A stretch of DNA of 42,821 bases from an uncultured Faecalibacterium sp. (GTDB taxonomy: Bacteria > Bacillota > Clostridia > Oscillospirales > Ruminococcaceae), in the NCBI GenBank assembly GCA_934539245.1, contig CAKTCK010000016.1, positions 1-42,821 on the forward strand, read 5' to 3'. Below, in pieces: positions 32,904 through 41,431 of the stretch (position 1 is the stretch's first letter; every line of letters begins with the position of its first letter). The position numbers and the translations under genes are program-made. The notes below the pieces were generated by a model. It was not told where the DNA came from. It did no database searches and worked only from the letters and a program-made list of their open reading frames with translations.

Positions 32904-34010
32904 TCAGCGGAATGTGGCGGTGTCGCGCACTACAACGTGCTGCACACCGGCATCGGCAGCGGCCTGCTCCAGCGCAGCGCGGCTGTCGGCGTCCAGTGCG
33001 GTGCTGCTGGTGACCAGCAGATTTTCCATACCAAGGGACACGCCGGTGGTGCCAAGGGCATCGGTGGCGGCGGTGCACAGGGCGTCCGGGTAGCTGACCC
33101 ACAGGGTCACGCTGCCTGCAAAGCGGGTCTGCCATGCGGCGATATCGGCGGTCAGCTGGGCGGCGCGTCCTTCCCGGCTCTTGCCGCCGGAAGCGCCGAA
33201 GTCCTGCTTGCGGGTGATGATGTTGGGGAACTGCACCCCGGTAAGCACCACCTGTTCGTAGCCCATGCCCTGCACCTCTTCAATGAGGTCGCCGATATAC
33301 TGCACCGCGCTTGCGGCAAAGGGGTTCATCCACGCCTTGCCGCCCTTGGCTGCGCTGACGTTATCCAGCCAAAGGCTGTTTCCATCGTAGTGCACGCCCA
33401 TGCTGCGGTCGGTGTACACCGACACCGGGTCGGTAAAGGCGGCAAGCTGTGCCGCCGGGATGATGCCCTCCTCCCGCAGGATAGCGGCGATGTTCGCCGC
33501 ATCCACCGGGTTCTCGGTAATGCTCTGGGCGGCATTTGCCACCCCGGAAGCGTAGTACACCGTGCCAGCGGCGTCCTTCAGGGTGACAAGGGCGTAGTCT
33601 GCGCCCTGCTGCTTCAGCTGCCGGGCGGCGGCGCGGATGGCAGCTTCATCGGTCAGGGCGGTCACGTCCAGCTCTGCCCAGCTGCCGCCGGTGATGGCCT
33701 TGCCGTCCAGCGGTTTTTCCTCCTCCGGCTCCGGTTTAGACGCTGCCTGCGAAGCGGCGGCGCTGCTTGCTGCCGCAGAGGAAGCGGCTGCCTCGGCGCG
33801 GGAAGCGCTTTCGGCCTCCAAGTCCCGGTCCTTGACCACGGTATACCATGTGTGGGTGGCCCAATCCAGCACATGGGGTGCGGCGAACCATGCGGCTGCC
33901 AGCACTGCCACCACCAGCACCGCAATGCCGATGCCGTGCTTGACGCGCGTTTCCCGGCTGTAAAAGCTGCGGTGATAATGCTTGACCTTCTGACGTTTAT
34001 ACTTAGCCAT
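32904..34010 (-). CDS. Membrane-anchored glycoside-hydrolase-like protein (DUF4015 type)
   Basis: 368 residues: basic cytoplasmic start (MAKYKRQKVKHYHR), one membrane segment (about 28-46), a long Ala/Ser/Glu-rich linker (about 63-105), and an extracellular domain (about 112-368) resembling the TIM-barrel DUF4015 putative glycoside hydrolases. Indicators: SLWLDNVSAAKGGKAWMNPF, YIGDLIEEVQGMGYEQVVLTGVQFP (the family's GFDEIQFDYIRFP strand) and VTLWVSYPDAL. The usual acidic D-Y-I-R-F-P residues read T-G-V-Q-F-P, so the canonical acid may be missing. GGAGGAAAGG precedes the ATG; 24 nt after rnfA. Confidence 0.55.
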   Translation of the reverse strand: MAKYKRQKVKHYHRSFYSRETRVKHGIGIAVLVVAVLAAAWFAAPHVLDWATHTWYTVVKDRDLEAESASRAEAAASSAAASSAAASQAASKPEPEEEKPLDGKAITGGSWAELDVTALTDEAAIRAAARQLKQQGADYALVTLKDAAGTVYYASGVANAAQSITENPVDAANIAAILREEGIIPAAQLAAFTDPVSVYTDRSMGVHYDGNSLWLDNVSAAKGGKAWMNPFAASAVQYIGDLIEEVQGMGYEQVVLTGVQFPNIITRKQDFGASGGKSREGRAAQLTADIAAWQTRFAGSVTLWVSYPDALCTAATDALGTTGVSLGMENLLVTSSTALDADSRAALEQAAADAGVQHVVVRDTATFR

Positions 34011-34034
34011 GGTATCCTTTCCTCCCTGTCTGCG

Positions 34035-34646
34035 TTACAGGATGACGGAGTGTCCGGTAAAGCCATAGATTGCCAGCGCCAGCACACCGATATACACCAG
34101 CGTGATGGGCAGGCCGCGGAATGCTTTGGGGATTGCTTTGCTGCGCAGGCGGTGGCGCGCCTCGGTGACCAGCAGCACCGCCAGCACATAGCCAAGGCCG
34201 CTGCCGAGGCCAAAGCCAAGGCTTTCGCCAAGGGTAAAGGTCTGGGTGCGCTCCACCAGCACCGTGCCCAACACGCCGCTGTTCAGCGCAGCCAGCGGCA
34301 CGATGCGTAGCAGCTGACTGCGGCGGGGCAGGCTGCGCAGCAGCCACAGCACCAGATGCTCTGCCAGACACACCACGGCGATGCTGGCGATATACACCAG
34401 CGGGCGCAACTGGGCGCGGTTATCCAGCGGGGCGATGAACCCACCGGCAACAAACGCCACGGGTGCTACCAGAATCTGTGTAATGCACAGCATCATGCCG
34501 AACAACGCGCTGCTGGTGCGGTCGTCCCCCACCAGCTGCACCATGCGGGACACGCCCAGTGCACGGGTAAACACAGCGTTCTGTGCAAAAATAGCCAGCA
34601 GTGCATAGCTGAAAAACACTGCCGAGCTGCTTACAACTTCCTTCAC
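34035..34646 (-). CDS. rnfA: RnfA-like membrane protein lacking the iron-sulfur cysteines
   Basis: 203-residue, six-segment membrane protein clearly related to RnfA/NqrE (C-terminal AFRGLPITLVYIGVLALAIYGFTG matches the family). In ordinary RnfA the motifs LGLCPF and NCAVLG each give a Cys that binds the intramembrane [2Fe-2S] cluster; here they read LGVSRM (Ser33) and NSGVLG (Ser123). GTG start at 34646 overlaps the rnfE stop (GTGA) and has AGGAGGTGG upstream. Third gene of rnfD-rnfE-rnfA. Electron transfer by the canonical route looks impossible. Confidence 0.85.
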   Translation of the reverse strand: MKEVVSSSAVFFSYALLAIFAQNAVFTRALGVSRMVQLVGDDRTSSALFGMMLCITQILVAPVAFVAGGFIAPLDNRAQLRPLVYIASIAVVCLAEHLVLWLLRSLPRRSQLLRIVPLAALNSGVLGTVLVERTQTFTLGESLGFGLGSGLGYVLAVLLVTEARHRLRSKAIPKAFRGLPITLVYIGVLALAIYGFTGHSVIL

Positions 34647-35368
34647 GGTTCGCGGTCCACCTCCTTCTGATGGTGCACGGTCAGGGTATCCCGCGCTTCC
34701 TTTTGCAGATATTCCTTGCGCTTTGCAGCGGCAGCGCGCCAGATGGCGCACAGGATGCCCAGCACGATAAAGCCACCCGCCGGCATCTTGGCCAGCGGCA
34801 GCAACGCCCAGCGCCCCACCGGGGCACCGAACACGGTGCCAAGGCTGAGCCATTCGCGCACCATGCCGATCACGAACAGCAGCAGCACATAGCCCACGGT
34901 GATGCGCACGCCCTTGGAAACCGCCTTGTGCACCGTCTCCTGCACGCGGCCAAAACGGTAGGTCAGAAGCGGCTCCACCACCAGCATGGGCAGATAGATG
35001 CCAAGGTTCAAAAGACCCGTGCCGAACACAAAGTTCAGGATGGGGTATGCTGCCAGATACACCACGGCGGCGCTGGCTGCGTACAAAAGTGCACGCGGCA
35101 GCAGCTTTTTTTGCAGCTGCTCCGGGGAGGGTTCCTCGTCCCGCAGGGGCACAAGGCGGCTGAGCAGGCAGGCCAGCACGCGGGAAGGCACCAGCAGCAG
35201 CGCCACCGCCGCTGCCAGCATCAGGCTGTTCTGCCCGGTGGTAGCCACGACCACCAGCGGTGCCAGACCCATGCCCTGCATGACCACCGGGTTATTCAGG
35301 AACACGCGGTCATGATGGGCAAACTTTTCGGGGTCCTGCAAAATCAGTTCCGCAGTACGCTTTTTCAT
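34643..35368 (-). CDS. rnfE: RnfE-like membrane protein lacking the iron-sulfur cysteines
   Basis: 241-residue membrane protein of the RnfE/NqrD family: FLNNPVVMQGMGLAPLVVV matches the NNP...Q-LGLCPLLAV segment, and VGYVLLLFVIGMVREWLSLGT and LPLAKMPAGGFIVLGI match the C-terminal half. The family's first cluster cysteine (GLCP) is Ala36 here (GLAP), and the second (V-x-NC) reads V-V-E-P (132-133). A charged C-terminal tail follows. Starts within the rnfD stop (ATGA). AAAGGAGG precedes it. Confidence 0.85.
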   Translation of the reverse strand: MKKRTAELILQDPEKFAHHDRVFLNNPVVMQGMGLAPLVVVATTGQNSLMLAAAVALLLVPSRVLACLLSRLVPLRDEEPSPEQLQKKLLPRALLYAASAAVVYLAAYPILNFVFGTGLLNLGIYLPMLVVEPLLTYRFGRVQETVHKAVSKGVRITVGYVLLLFVIGMVREWLSLGTVFGAPVGRWALLPLAKMPAGGFIVLGILCAIWRAAAAKRKEYLQKEARDTLTVHHQKEVDREP

Positions 35369-36384
35369 TCCGCAGCCTCCTTTCGTTCGGACGGCAGACG
35401 GTGCAGCAGACGGTACAGCCGCTCCTCGGTGCGGTCAATGAGCGCGGACACGCTGTTGACGGCCAGCAGCGCAAAGCAAACGCCGGTCTCGTACACGCCG
35501 AAATAGCGGAAGCCCATGGTGGCGATGCCCACCAGTGCGCCGTACAGGATGCGCCCAAGCCGGTGGTGGGCGCAGGTGTAGGGCTCGTTGAGCAGGAACA
35601 CCGCACAGAACAGCATTGCGCCGGTGTGCAGCTCGTCCCGGACACCCTGCAAGCGGGGCATCAGGCTGCTGAAGAGGGTGCTGTCTGCCAGACCTACCTG
35701 ACGCGGGAAGAAGAAGGCGATGAGCCCGCAGGTGACCAGAAAGCTTACAGATGCGGCGATATGCACATCCTTCTGGGCCCACAGCACAAGGCCGCATGCC
35801 AGAATGACCAGCGCTGCGCCGGTGCCCATGGGGGCGGCAAACTCGCCCAGCGCGATGGCAAGGGAGTTCAGGTTCAGGATGCCGCCGCTGCGCAGGGTAT
35901 CCTCGATGGTGCTGCTCACCGGCACGGCGGAAGCGTTCCACAGGGGCAGCGGCGTATAGGGCTGCGGGTAGCGCACTACCTGCTCCGGCCACGATACCGC
36001 CGCCACGGCGTAGCCCACGGCAGCGGGGTTAAAGGGGTAGCTGCCGTAGCCGCCAAAGACCTCCTTGCCGATCAAGACACCCGCCAGCACCGCCACCACC
36101 AGCACATAGATGTCCACGGTGGCGGGCATGAGCAGGGCGATGATCAGACTGAAGCTCTCGTTGGAGAGATCTCTGTTTGTGTACACCCGATGGCGCAGCA
36201 ACGCCACCAGACGGTCGCACAGGTTGCCGGTAAGCAGGGCGACGCCGCACAGCAGCAGCGGACGTGCACCGTAGAAGTAGCAGGCCATGCACAGCAGCGG
36301 CACACACAGCCAGAAAACGTGCTTATAATACCGCCCGGTCTTTTGCAGCTGCCGCTCCTGTTCTTGGATCAAAGCTTCATCCAT
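35365..36384 (-). CDS. rnfD: RnfD-like membrane protein
   Basis: 339-residue membrane protein of the RnfD/NqrB family: YPFNPAAVGYAVAAVSWP, DVHIAASVSFLVTCGL, HTGAMLFCAVFLLNEPYTC and GALVGIATMGFRYFG match conserved parts. RnfD normally carries FMN on a Thr in S-x-A-T-P-L; the nearest local sequence is PVSSTIEDT (Thr159), which keeps a Thr but loses the motif. AAGGAGG precedes the ATG. It starts 12 nt after rpe; no rnfC lies upstream, where it usually would. Confidence 0.87.
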   Translation of the reverse strand: MDEALIQEQERQLQKTGRYYKHVFWLCVPLLCMACYFYGARPLLLCGVALLTGNLCDRLVALLRHRVYTNRDLSNESFSLIIALLMPATVDIYVLVVAVLAGVLIGKEVFGGYGSYPFNPAAVGYAVAAVSWPEQVVRYPQPYTPLPLWNASAVPVSSTIEDTLRSGGILNLNSLAIALGEFAAPMGTGAALVILACGLVLWAQKDVHIAASVSFLVTCGLIAFFFPRQVGLADSTLFSSLMPRLQGVRDELHTGAMLFCAVFLLNEPYTCAHHRLGRILYGALVGIATMGFRYFGVYETGVCFALLAVNSVSALIDRTEERLYRLLHRLPSERKEAAE

Positions 36385-36396
36385 ATACAGGCCTCC

Positions 36397-37047
36397 TTAC
36401 AGGCTTGCCAGTGCGCCCACAGCCGCAGCGGGGTCGGCAGCGCCGAACACGGCACTGCCCGCCACCAGCACATCGGCACCGGCTTCCACGCACAGGGGTG
36501 CGGTGGCGGCATCCACGCCGCCGTCCACCTCCAGCAGGTAGGAAAGGCCGCGTGCTTCCCGCTCGGCCTTGAGCCAGCTGAGCTTGTCCAGCGCCGAGGG
36601 CATGAACTTCTGCCCGCCGAAGCCGGGCTCCACGCTCATCACCAGCACCAGATCCAGCTGATCCAGCCACGGTGCCAGTGCCTCGGCAGGGGTGCCGGGC
36701 TTGATGGTCAGTCCCACCTTGCAGCCCAGCGCACGCACGGCATCAATGGTGGTCTGAATATCATCTTCGCACTCCAGATGGAAGTTATACAGGGTCGCAC
36801 CGGCCTTGATGAAAGGCTCGGCGTATTGCAGCGGGTGGCTGATCATCAGATGCACGTCGTAAAAGGCATCCGGCAGCGCCTTGTGCAGGCTTTTGAGCAC
36901 CGGCACGCCAAAGCTGATATTGGGCACAAAATGCCCGTCCATCACGTCATAGTGCAGCATCTGTGCGCCGGCGTCCAGCACCATGCGGCAGTCTGCACCC
37001 AGCTTGCCAAAATCAGCAGAAAGAATCGAAGGACTTACGATGGCCAT
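36397..37047 (-). CDS. rpe: Ribulose-phosphate 3-epimerase
   Basis: 216-residue TIM-barrel enzyme that interconverts ribulose-5-P and xylulose-5-P in the pentose phosphate pathway. SPSILSADFGKLG, MLHYDVMDGHFVPNISFG (metal His and Asp), DVHLMISHP, GLTIKPGTPAEAL, VMSVEPGFGGQKF and EVDGGVDAATAPL are all present, so catalytic residues are complete. The ATG at 37047 has only a weakly placed GGAG 14 nt upstream, and a stop lies just before it in frame, which fixes the start. First visible gene of the leftward operon. Confidence 0.96.
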   Translation of the reverse strand: MAIVSPSILSADFGKLGADCRMVLDAGAQMLHYDVMDGHFVPNISFGVPVLKSLHKALPDAFYDVHLMISHPLQYAEPFIKAGATLYNFHLECEDDIQTTIDAVRALGCKVGLTIKPGTPAEALAPWLDQLDLVLVMSVEPGFGGQKFMPSALDKLSWLKAEREARGLSYLLEVDGGVDAATAPLCVEAGADVLVAGSAVFGAADPAAAVGALASL

Positions 37048-37237
37048 AATATTTCATTACGCTCCGTTATTTTTAGCAGTTTTTATCCCATGCGTTGCGC
37101 GTTTTGCGGGGTTTTGCCGGGCAAAAAACACGCGGGCATGGTTATCTTTTAGTTTACATGAAAACGGCCAAAAAATCAAACCCGCAGCCGTTTTTTTCAC
37201 CGAAAAGTCGTAAATAGAGCAAAATGTCCATAAGGCA
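37048..37237. other. Upstream region of rpe
   Basis: No gene. AT-rich with several T-runs. A minus-strand promoter for rpe should lie here, but I see no convincing -35/-10 pair. Confidence 0.4.
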
Positions 37238-37640
37238 GACTCGCCCTCTCAGTCACCTTCGGTGGCAGCTCTCCCAAAGGGAGAGCCAAGAGCACTGCCG
37301 GAAGCTTCCTCATTGCACCTAATGCTTTAGTGGCAAGATTAACGGCGTGCGCCCTCTCAGTCAAGCCCTGTCGGGCTTGCCAGCTCTCCCAAAGGGAGAG
37401 CCAAGAGCGCTGCCGGGAACTTCCTCATTACACCTAATACTTTAGCAACGGGCTTTACGGCTTGGCTCCCCCTTTGGGGGAGCTGGCGCGGGAGCGCCTG
37501 AGAGGGCGGGAGCGCCCGCAAGCTTTGCGCGTTAGCCGGAAACTTTACCGCCATGCCAAAGGCCCCATCTCAGAGGACGACTTCCCCCGGCCGGGGGAAG
37601 ATGTCGCGCAGCGACAAAAAGGGGAATCTGTCGAGCGAAT
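37238..37640. repeat. Dispersed extragenic repeat block L2 (two tandem units plus second module)
   Basis: Two units of about 95 bp (37242-37331 and 37350-37445) each run GCCCTCTCAGTCA, a variable short hairpin, CAGCTCTCCCAAAGGGAGAG, CCAAGAGC, CTGCCGG, TTCCTCATT and CACCTAAT-CTTTAG. Then follow GGCTCCCCCTTTGGGGGAG, CTGGCGCGGGAGCGCCTGAG, and the second module ACTTCCCCC-GGCC-GGGGGAAGATGTCGCG-CAGCGACAAAAAGG. All are shared with block L1 (18669-18917). The variable hairpins (CACCTTCGGTGG versus AAGCCCTGTCGGGCTT) keep pairing while changing sequence. No coding potential seen. Confidence 0.88.
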
Positions 37641-37712
37641 GCGAGACTGGGGAGTTCCCCCCAACGTCAAAGCAGCCAGACCGCCCGGGCGGGGCAGTCT
37701 GGCTGCGGGGTC

Positions 37713-39242
37713 TTATTCTACCGGCTTCATGCTGGCGGGGTCCTCTACTGCGCCGGGCTGACCGGCGGCGTCCGGCAGGCGCTTCATGCCGCCGGGGTTG
37801 GGGGAACAGGTGGGCAGGGTGAACACAAAGCGGCACCACTCGCCCTGCCGGCTCTCCACGCGGATCTGCCCGCTAGCCAGATTGACCAGCACCTTGCAGA
37901 TGTTCAGCCCAAGGCCGGAGCCGCGGGCGTGCAGACCGCGGGAGCGGTCCTCCTTGTAGAACCGCTCGAACACATAGGGCAGCGCCTCCGGGCTGATGCC
38001 CTGCCCGGAGTTCCAGATGGAGATCTCGGCTTCGGGGCCAAGCTTTTCCACGCTGAAGCGGATGATGCCGCCCGCCGGAGTGAACTTGATGGCGTTGTCC
38101 AGCAGATTATACGCCACCTGATGGATCAGGTCGGGGTCGGCGTAGACCAACACCTTTTCGTCCATGGTCAGGCCTTCCAGCTCGATCATGCCGTCATTGA
38201 TGCGCTGTTCTGCCGCCAGCGCCACGCCGGTCAGGGTCTCCCAGATATTGAACATCCGGGCATTCACCTGATACTCTCCGCTTTCCAGCTTGGAGAGATC
38301 CAGCATATTCTGGATGAGCCGTGCCAGACGCCCGGTCTCCTCGCTGACCAGCTGCAAATAGTGGTTCTGCATCTCGGGCGGGATAGTGCCGTCCAGAATG
38401 CCGTCCACAAAGCCCTTGATGGTGGTCATGGGGGTGCGCAGCTCGTGGGCGATGTTGCCCATGAACTGTCCCCGGGAGTTATCGTTGGACTGGATGTTCT
38501 CTGCCATCTGGTTGAAGGTGCGGGCAAGGTCTGCCACCTCGCCGTCACCCTCCACGCCCTCCACGCGGACGGAGAGGTCGCCGCCGCCAAAGCGCTGAGC
38601 GGCATCGGTCACCTTTTGCAGCGGGTCGGTGAGCTGACGCATCAACAGGCGGGTCAGCACGCTGGCGCACAGCAGCATCACGCAGGCAGACATGAGGAAG
38701 TTCGACCAGAACTGCTGCTTGAAGTCGGTAAGCTGCGCGCCGGAGGAGCACAAAAACAGCCAGCCGCAGACCGGACTCTGCGCATCCGTGGTCTGCACCA
38801 CCGAGATATAGCTTTTTTCGGTCAGTGCGCCGCCCAAGTCGCCGAAAGCGTGGTAGTGCCGGGCATCCGGGTCAGCCACTGCGTTGGCGCGCTGGCAGAT
38901 ATCCAGCGGCACAGTGCCGGTGGTAAGCTTTGCCGGGTCGGAAGCGATGAGCACATTGCCCTGTCCGTCCGTGAAGAACAGATAGGCTTCTGCGCTCTCG
39001 CCGATGATCTCCAGTTTGGTGTTCAAAGCATCCAGTTCTGCACCCTGCGGCATGGTCCCGCTGTTTACCAGATACTCCGCGGTGCGCTTGGCAACGTTTA
39101 CCACCTGATCCAGCGTTTCGTAGCGATCCTTCGCAAAATAACTCTTGAACAGCACCCACTCCGAGCAGCCCATCAGCACGATGCCCAGCACCATCAGGGT
39201 GGACACCATGGAGAAAAAGGCCGTGGAGATACTTTTACGCAT
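37713..39242 (-). CDS. Sensor histidine kinase
   Basis: 509-residue membrane kinase of the PhoR/WalK layout: TM1 (about 8-27), extracellular sensor domain (about 30-178), TM2 (about 180-200), HAMP (about 201-255), HisKA with phospho-acceptor His266 in NIAHELRTPMTTIKG, and HATPase with N-box HQVAYNLLDNAIKFTP and G boxes NSGQGISPEAL and ARGSGLGLNICK. A poorly conserved Pro/Gly-rich tail of about 30 residues ends the protein. The start overlaps the regulator's TAA by one base (TAATG). The sensor ligand is unknown. Confidence 0.93.
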   Translation of the reverse strand: MRKSISTAFFSMVSTLMVLGIVLMGCSEWVLFKSYFAKDRYETLDQVVNVAKRTAEYLVNSGTMPQGAELDALNTKLEIIGESAEAYLFFTDGQGNVLIASDPAKLTTGTVPLDICQRANAVADPDARHYHAFGDLGGALTEKSYISVVQTTDAQSPVCGWLFLCSSGAQLTDFKQQFWSNFLMSACVMLLCASVLTRLLMRQLTDPLQKVTDAAQRFGGGDLSVRVEGVEGDGEVADLARTFNQMAENIQSNDNSRGQFMGNIAHELRTPMTTIKGFVDGILDGTIPPEMQNHYLQLVSEETGRLARLIQNMLDLSKLESGEYQVNARMFNIWETLTGVALAAEQRINDGMIELEGLTMDEKVLVYADPDLIHQVAYNLLDNAIKFTPAGGIIRFSVEKLGPEAEISIWNSGQGISPEALPYVFERFYKEDRSRGLHARGSGLGLNICKVLVNLASGQIRVESRQGEWCRFVFTLPTCSPNPGGMKRLPDAAGQPGAVEDPASMKPVE

Positions 39243-39940
39243 TACTGACGCACCTCGAACTTATAACCCACGCCCCAGACGGTTTTCAGCTCCCACTTAT
39301 CGGAAGCACCGGCCAGCTTTTCGCGCAGGCGCTTGACGTGGACATCAATAGTGCGGCTGTCGCCGTAGTACTCAAAGCCCCACACCTCGTCCAGCAGCTG
39401 GTCGCGGGTATACACGCGGTTGGGGTGGGATGCCAGACAGTTGAGCAGCTCCAGCTCCTTGGGGGGAGCTTCCACCACCTTGCCCTTGACCCGCAGCTCG
39501 TAGCTGTTCATATCCAGACGGAGGTTGTCGAACTCGATGACGCCCTCGGTGCTCTCGGCGGCAGCGGAGGTAGTCTGGCAGCGGCGCAGCACCGCCTTGA
39601 TGCGTGCCACCACCTCTTTTGCGTCAAAAGGCTTTACCATGTAATCGTCTGCACCCAGTTCCAGGCCCAGCACCTTGTCAAAGGTCTCGCCCTTGGCGGT
39701 AAGCATCATCACCGGGGTGTTGCCCGCCTTGCGGATGCGGCGGCAGACCTCAAGGCCGTCCATGCGGGGCATCATCACGTCCAGCAGCACCATGTCCGGC
39801 TTGACCGCGTTGAACTTTTCCAGTCCTTCTTCGCCATCGTTCGCCACCGTGACCTGATAGCCCTCCTTGGTCAGGTACAGCCGCAGCAGCTCGCAGATGT
39901 TGGCATCGTCGTCCACCACAAGGATCTTTTCGTTTGCCAT
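39242..39940 (-). CDS. OmpR-family response regulator
   Basis: 232 residues: receiver domain with acidic pocket DDD (10-12), phospho-acceptor Asp54 (VLLDVMMPRMDG), Thr81 and Lys103 (MVKPFDAKE); then a winged-helix DNA-binding domain (about 135-230) with YTRDQLLDEVWG and DSRTIDVHVKRLREKL. All phosphorelay residues are present. Upstream of and coupled to its histidine kinase. Resembles PhoP/WalR-type regulators; targets unknown. Confidence 0.95.
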   Translation of the reverse strand: MANEKILVVDDDANICELLRLYLTKEGYQVTVANDGEEGLEKFNAVKPDMVLLDVMMPRMDGLEVCRRIRKAGNTPVMMLTAKGETFDKVLGLELGADDYMVKPFDAKEVVARIKAVLRRCQTTSAAAESTEGVIEFDNLRLDMNSYELRVKGKVVEAPPKELELLNCLASHPNRVYTRDQLLDEVWGFEYYGDSRTIDVHVKRLREKLAGASDKWELKTVWGVGYKFEVRQ

Positions 39941-40105
39941 AAGTGTTTTCCTCCCCTTTTATGCAGGTTTTTGTTGTATTTGCAGCCCTTCCGGGCATTT
40001 TGGCAGTCTCTTACCCTTCTATTATACGGAACAGTTATGACAAAATAAAGAAGGAAGTGTAGTTTTTTTCACATTTCTGCCTAGGGTGCACCTTACGCAG
40101 CCGCG

Positions 40106-40161
40106 CTATCGGCAAGAAACATTCACAATGGAACCTCCGAAATTTGATTTCTTGCCGATAG
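40106..40161. repeat. Long inverted repeat between the regulator gene and ychF
   Basis: Perfect 14-bp arms CTATCGGCAAGAAA (40106-40119) and TTTCTTGCCGATAG (40148-40161), 28-nt centre. No T-run on either side, so not an ordinary terminator. The remainder of 39941-40286 has a minus-strand TATAAT (complement of 40021-40026) that may serve the regulator gene, without a clear -35. Confidence 0.6.
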
Positions 40162-40210
40162 GCCATCCCGGATTATTTCAGGATTCCTTATTCAAGATAG
40201 CCCCGCCCCC

Positions 40211-40239
40211 TTGCGCTGGCGGGGTTCATCGCGTATAAT
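40211..40239 (+). promoter_or_regulatory. Promoter for ychF
   Basis: TTGCGC (40211-40216), 17-nt spacer, TATAAT (40234-40239). The -35 lies inside a small CCCCGCC/GGCGGGG hairpin. Confidence 0.7.
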
Positions 40240-40286
40240 GGTAGATGTATCGTTATGCCAAAAAACGTGTAAGGAGCGTATTTTAT

Positions 40287-41420
40287 ATGAAGTTAGGTAT
40301 CGTCGGCCTGCCCAACGTGGGCAAGTCCACTCTGTTCAACGCCATCACCTCCACCAAGAATGCGGAGGCTGCAAACTATCCCTTCTGCACCATCGAGCCG
40401 AACTCCGGCATCGTGGCGGTGCCGGACAAGCGGCTGGACAAGCTGGCCGAGATCTGGCAGACCAACAAAAAGACCCCCGCCATCGTGGAGTTCGTGGACA
40501 TTGCCGGCCTTGTGAAGGGCGCAAGTCAGGGTGCCGGCCTTGGCAACAAGTTCCTTGGCCATATCCGCGAGTGCGACGCCATTGTGCATGTTGTGCGCTG
40601 CTTTGATGATGACAACATCATCCATGTGGTGGAGGACGTGACCAAGGCCGAGGCTGTGGACCCCATTGCCGACATTGAGGCCATCGACTACGAGCTGATT
40701 CTCTCCGACCTTGAGGTGGTGCAGAACCGCGCAGGCCGCATGGCAAAGGCTGCCAAGAGCGGCAACAATAAGGGCGCTGCCGCCGAGGCCGCATGGCTGC
40801 AAAAGCTTGCCGACCATCTGAGCACCGGCAAGCCCGCCCGCAGCTTCGATTTTGACCCCGCCGACACCGAGCAGCAGACCGTGCTGCACGAGATGGGTCT
40901 GCTGAGCGCAAAGCCGGTGCTGTACGCCTGCAACGTGGGCGAGGATGACCTGATGGAGGGCATCGAGAACAACAAGTACGTCCCGCTGGTGGCTGCCCGC
41001 GCCAAGGAGGAGGACGCCCGCTACATCCCCATCTGCGCCAAGACCGAGGAGGATATCGCAGATTACAGCCCCGAGGAAAAGAAGGCGTTTCTGGCCGAGA
41101 TGGGCATCGAGGCCAGCGGTCTGGACAACCTCATCACCGCCAGCTACGACCTGCTGGGTCTGATCTCCTTCCTGACCGACGGCAAGAAGGAGTGCCGCGC
41201 ATGGACCATCCGCAAGGGCACCAAGGCTCCGCAGGCTGCCGGTAAGATCCACAGTGACTTCGAGCGCGGCTTCATCCGCGCCAGCGTCATCGGCTATAAC
41301 GATCTGGAAGCCAACAACTTCGACTACGCCGCCGTCAAGGCCAAGGGCTTACAGCGCACCGAGGGCAAGGAGTACGTTGTGCACGATGGCGATGTCATCG
41401 AGTTCCTGTTTAATGTTTAA
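40287..41420 (+). CDS. ychF: Redox-regulated ribosome-binding ATPase YchF
   Basis: 377-residue OBG-family P-loop protein that binds ATP in preference to GTP and associates with ribosomes. P-loop [17 protein letters not shown] (3-19), [22 protein letters not shown] (switch II region), [17 protein letters not shown], and a C-terminal TGS domain ending [17 protein letters not shown]. The G4 position lacks the NKxD of GTPases, as usual for YchF. ATG at 40287 is set by AAGGAGCG and by the universal MKLGIVGLP start. Followed 11 nt later by mtnN. Confidence 0.96.
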   Translation: MKLGIVGLPNVGKSTLFNAITSTKNAEAANYPFCTIEPNSGIVAVPDKRLDKLAEIWQTNKKTPAIVEFVDIAGLVKGASQGAGLGNKFLGHIRECDAIVHVVRCFDDDNIIHVVEDVTKAEAVDPIADIEAIDYELILSDLEVVQNRAGRMAKAAKSGNNKGAAAEAAWLQKLADHLSTGKPARSFDFDPADTEQQTVLHEMGLLSAKPVLYACNVGEDDLMEGIENNKYVPLVAARAKEEDARYIPICAKTEEDIADYSPEEKKAFLAEMGIEASGLDNLITASYDLLGLISFLTDGKKECRAWTIRKGTKAPQAAGKIHSDFERGFIRASVIGYNDLEANNFDYAAVKAKGLQRTEGKEYVVHDGDVIEFLFNV

Positions 41421-41431
41421 AGGAGTCCACC

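Noticed and set aside
37238..37640. CRISPR-like direct repeats
   Set aside because: Only two tandem units with long, similar content and no regular unique spacers; it is a dispersed palindromic repeat block.
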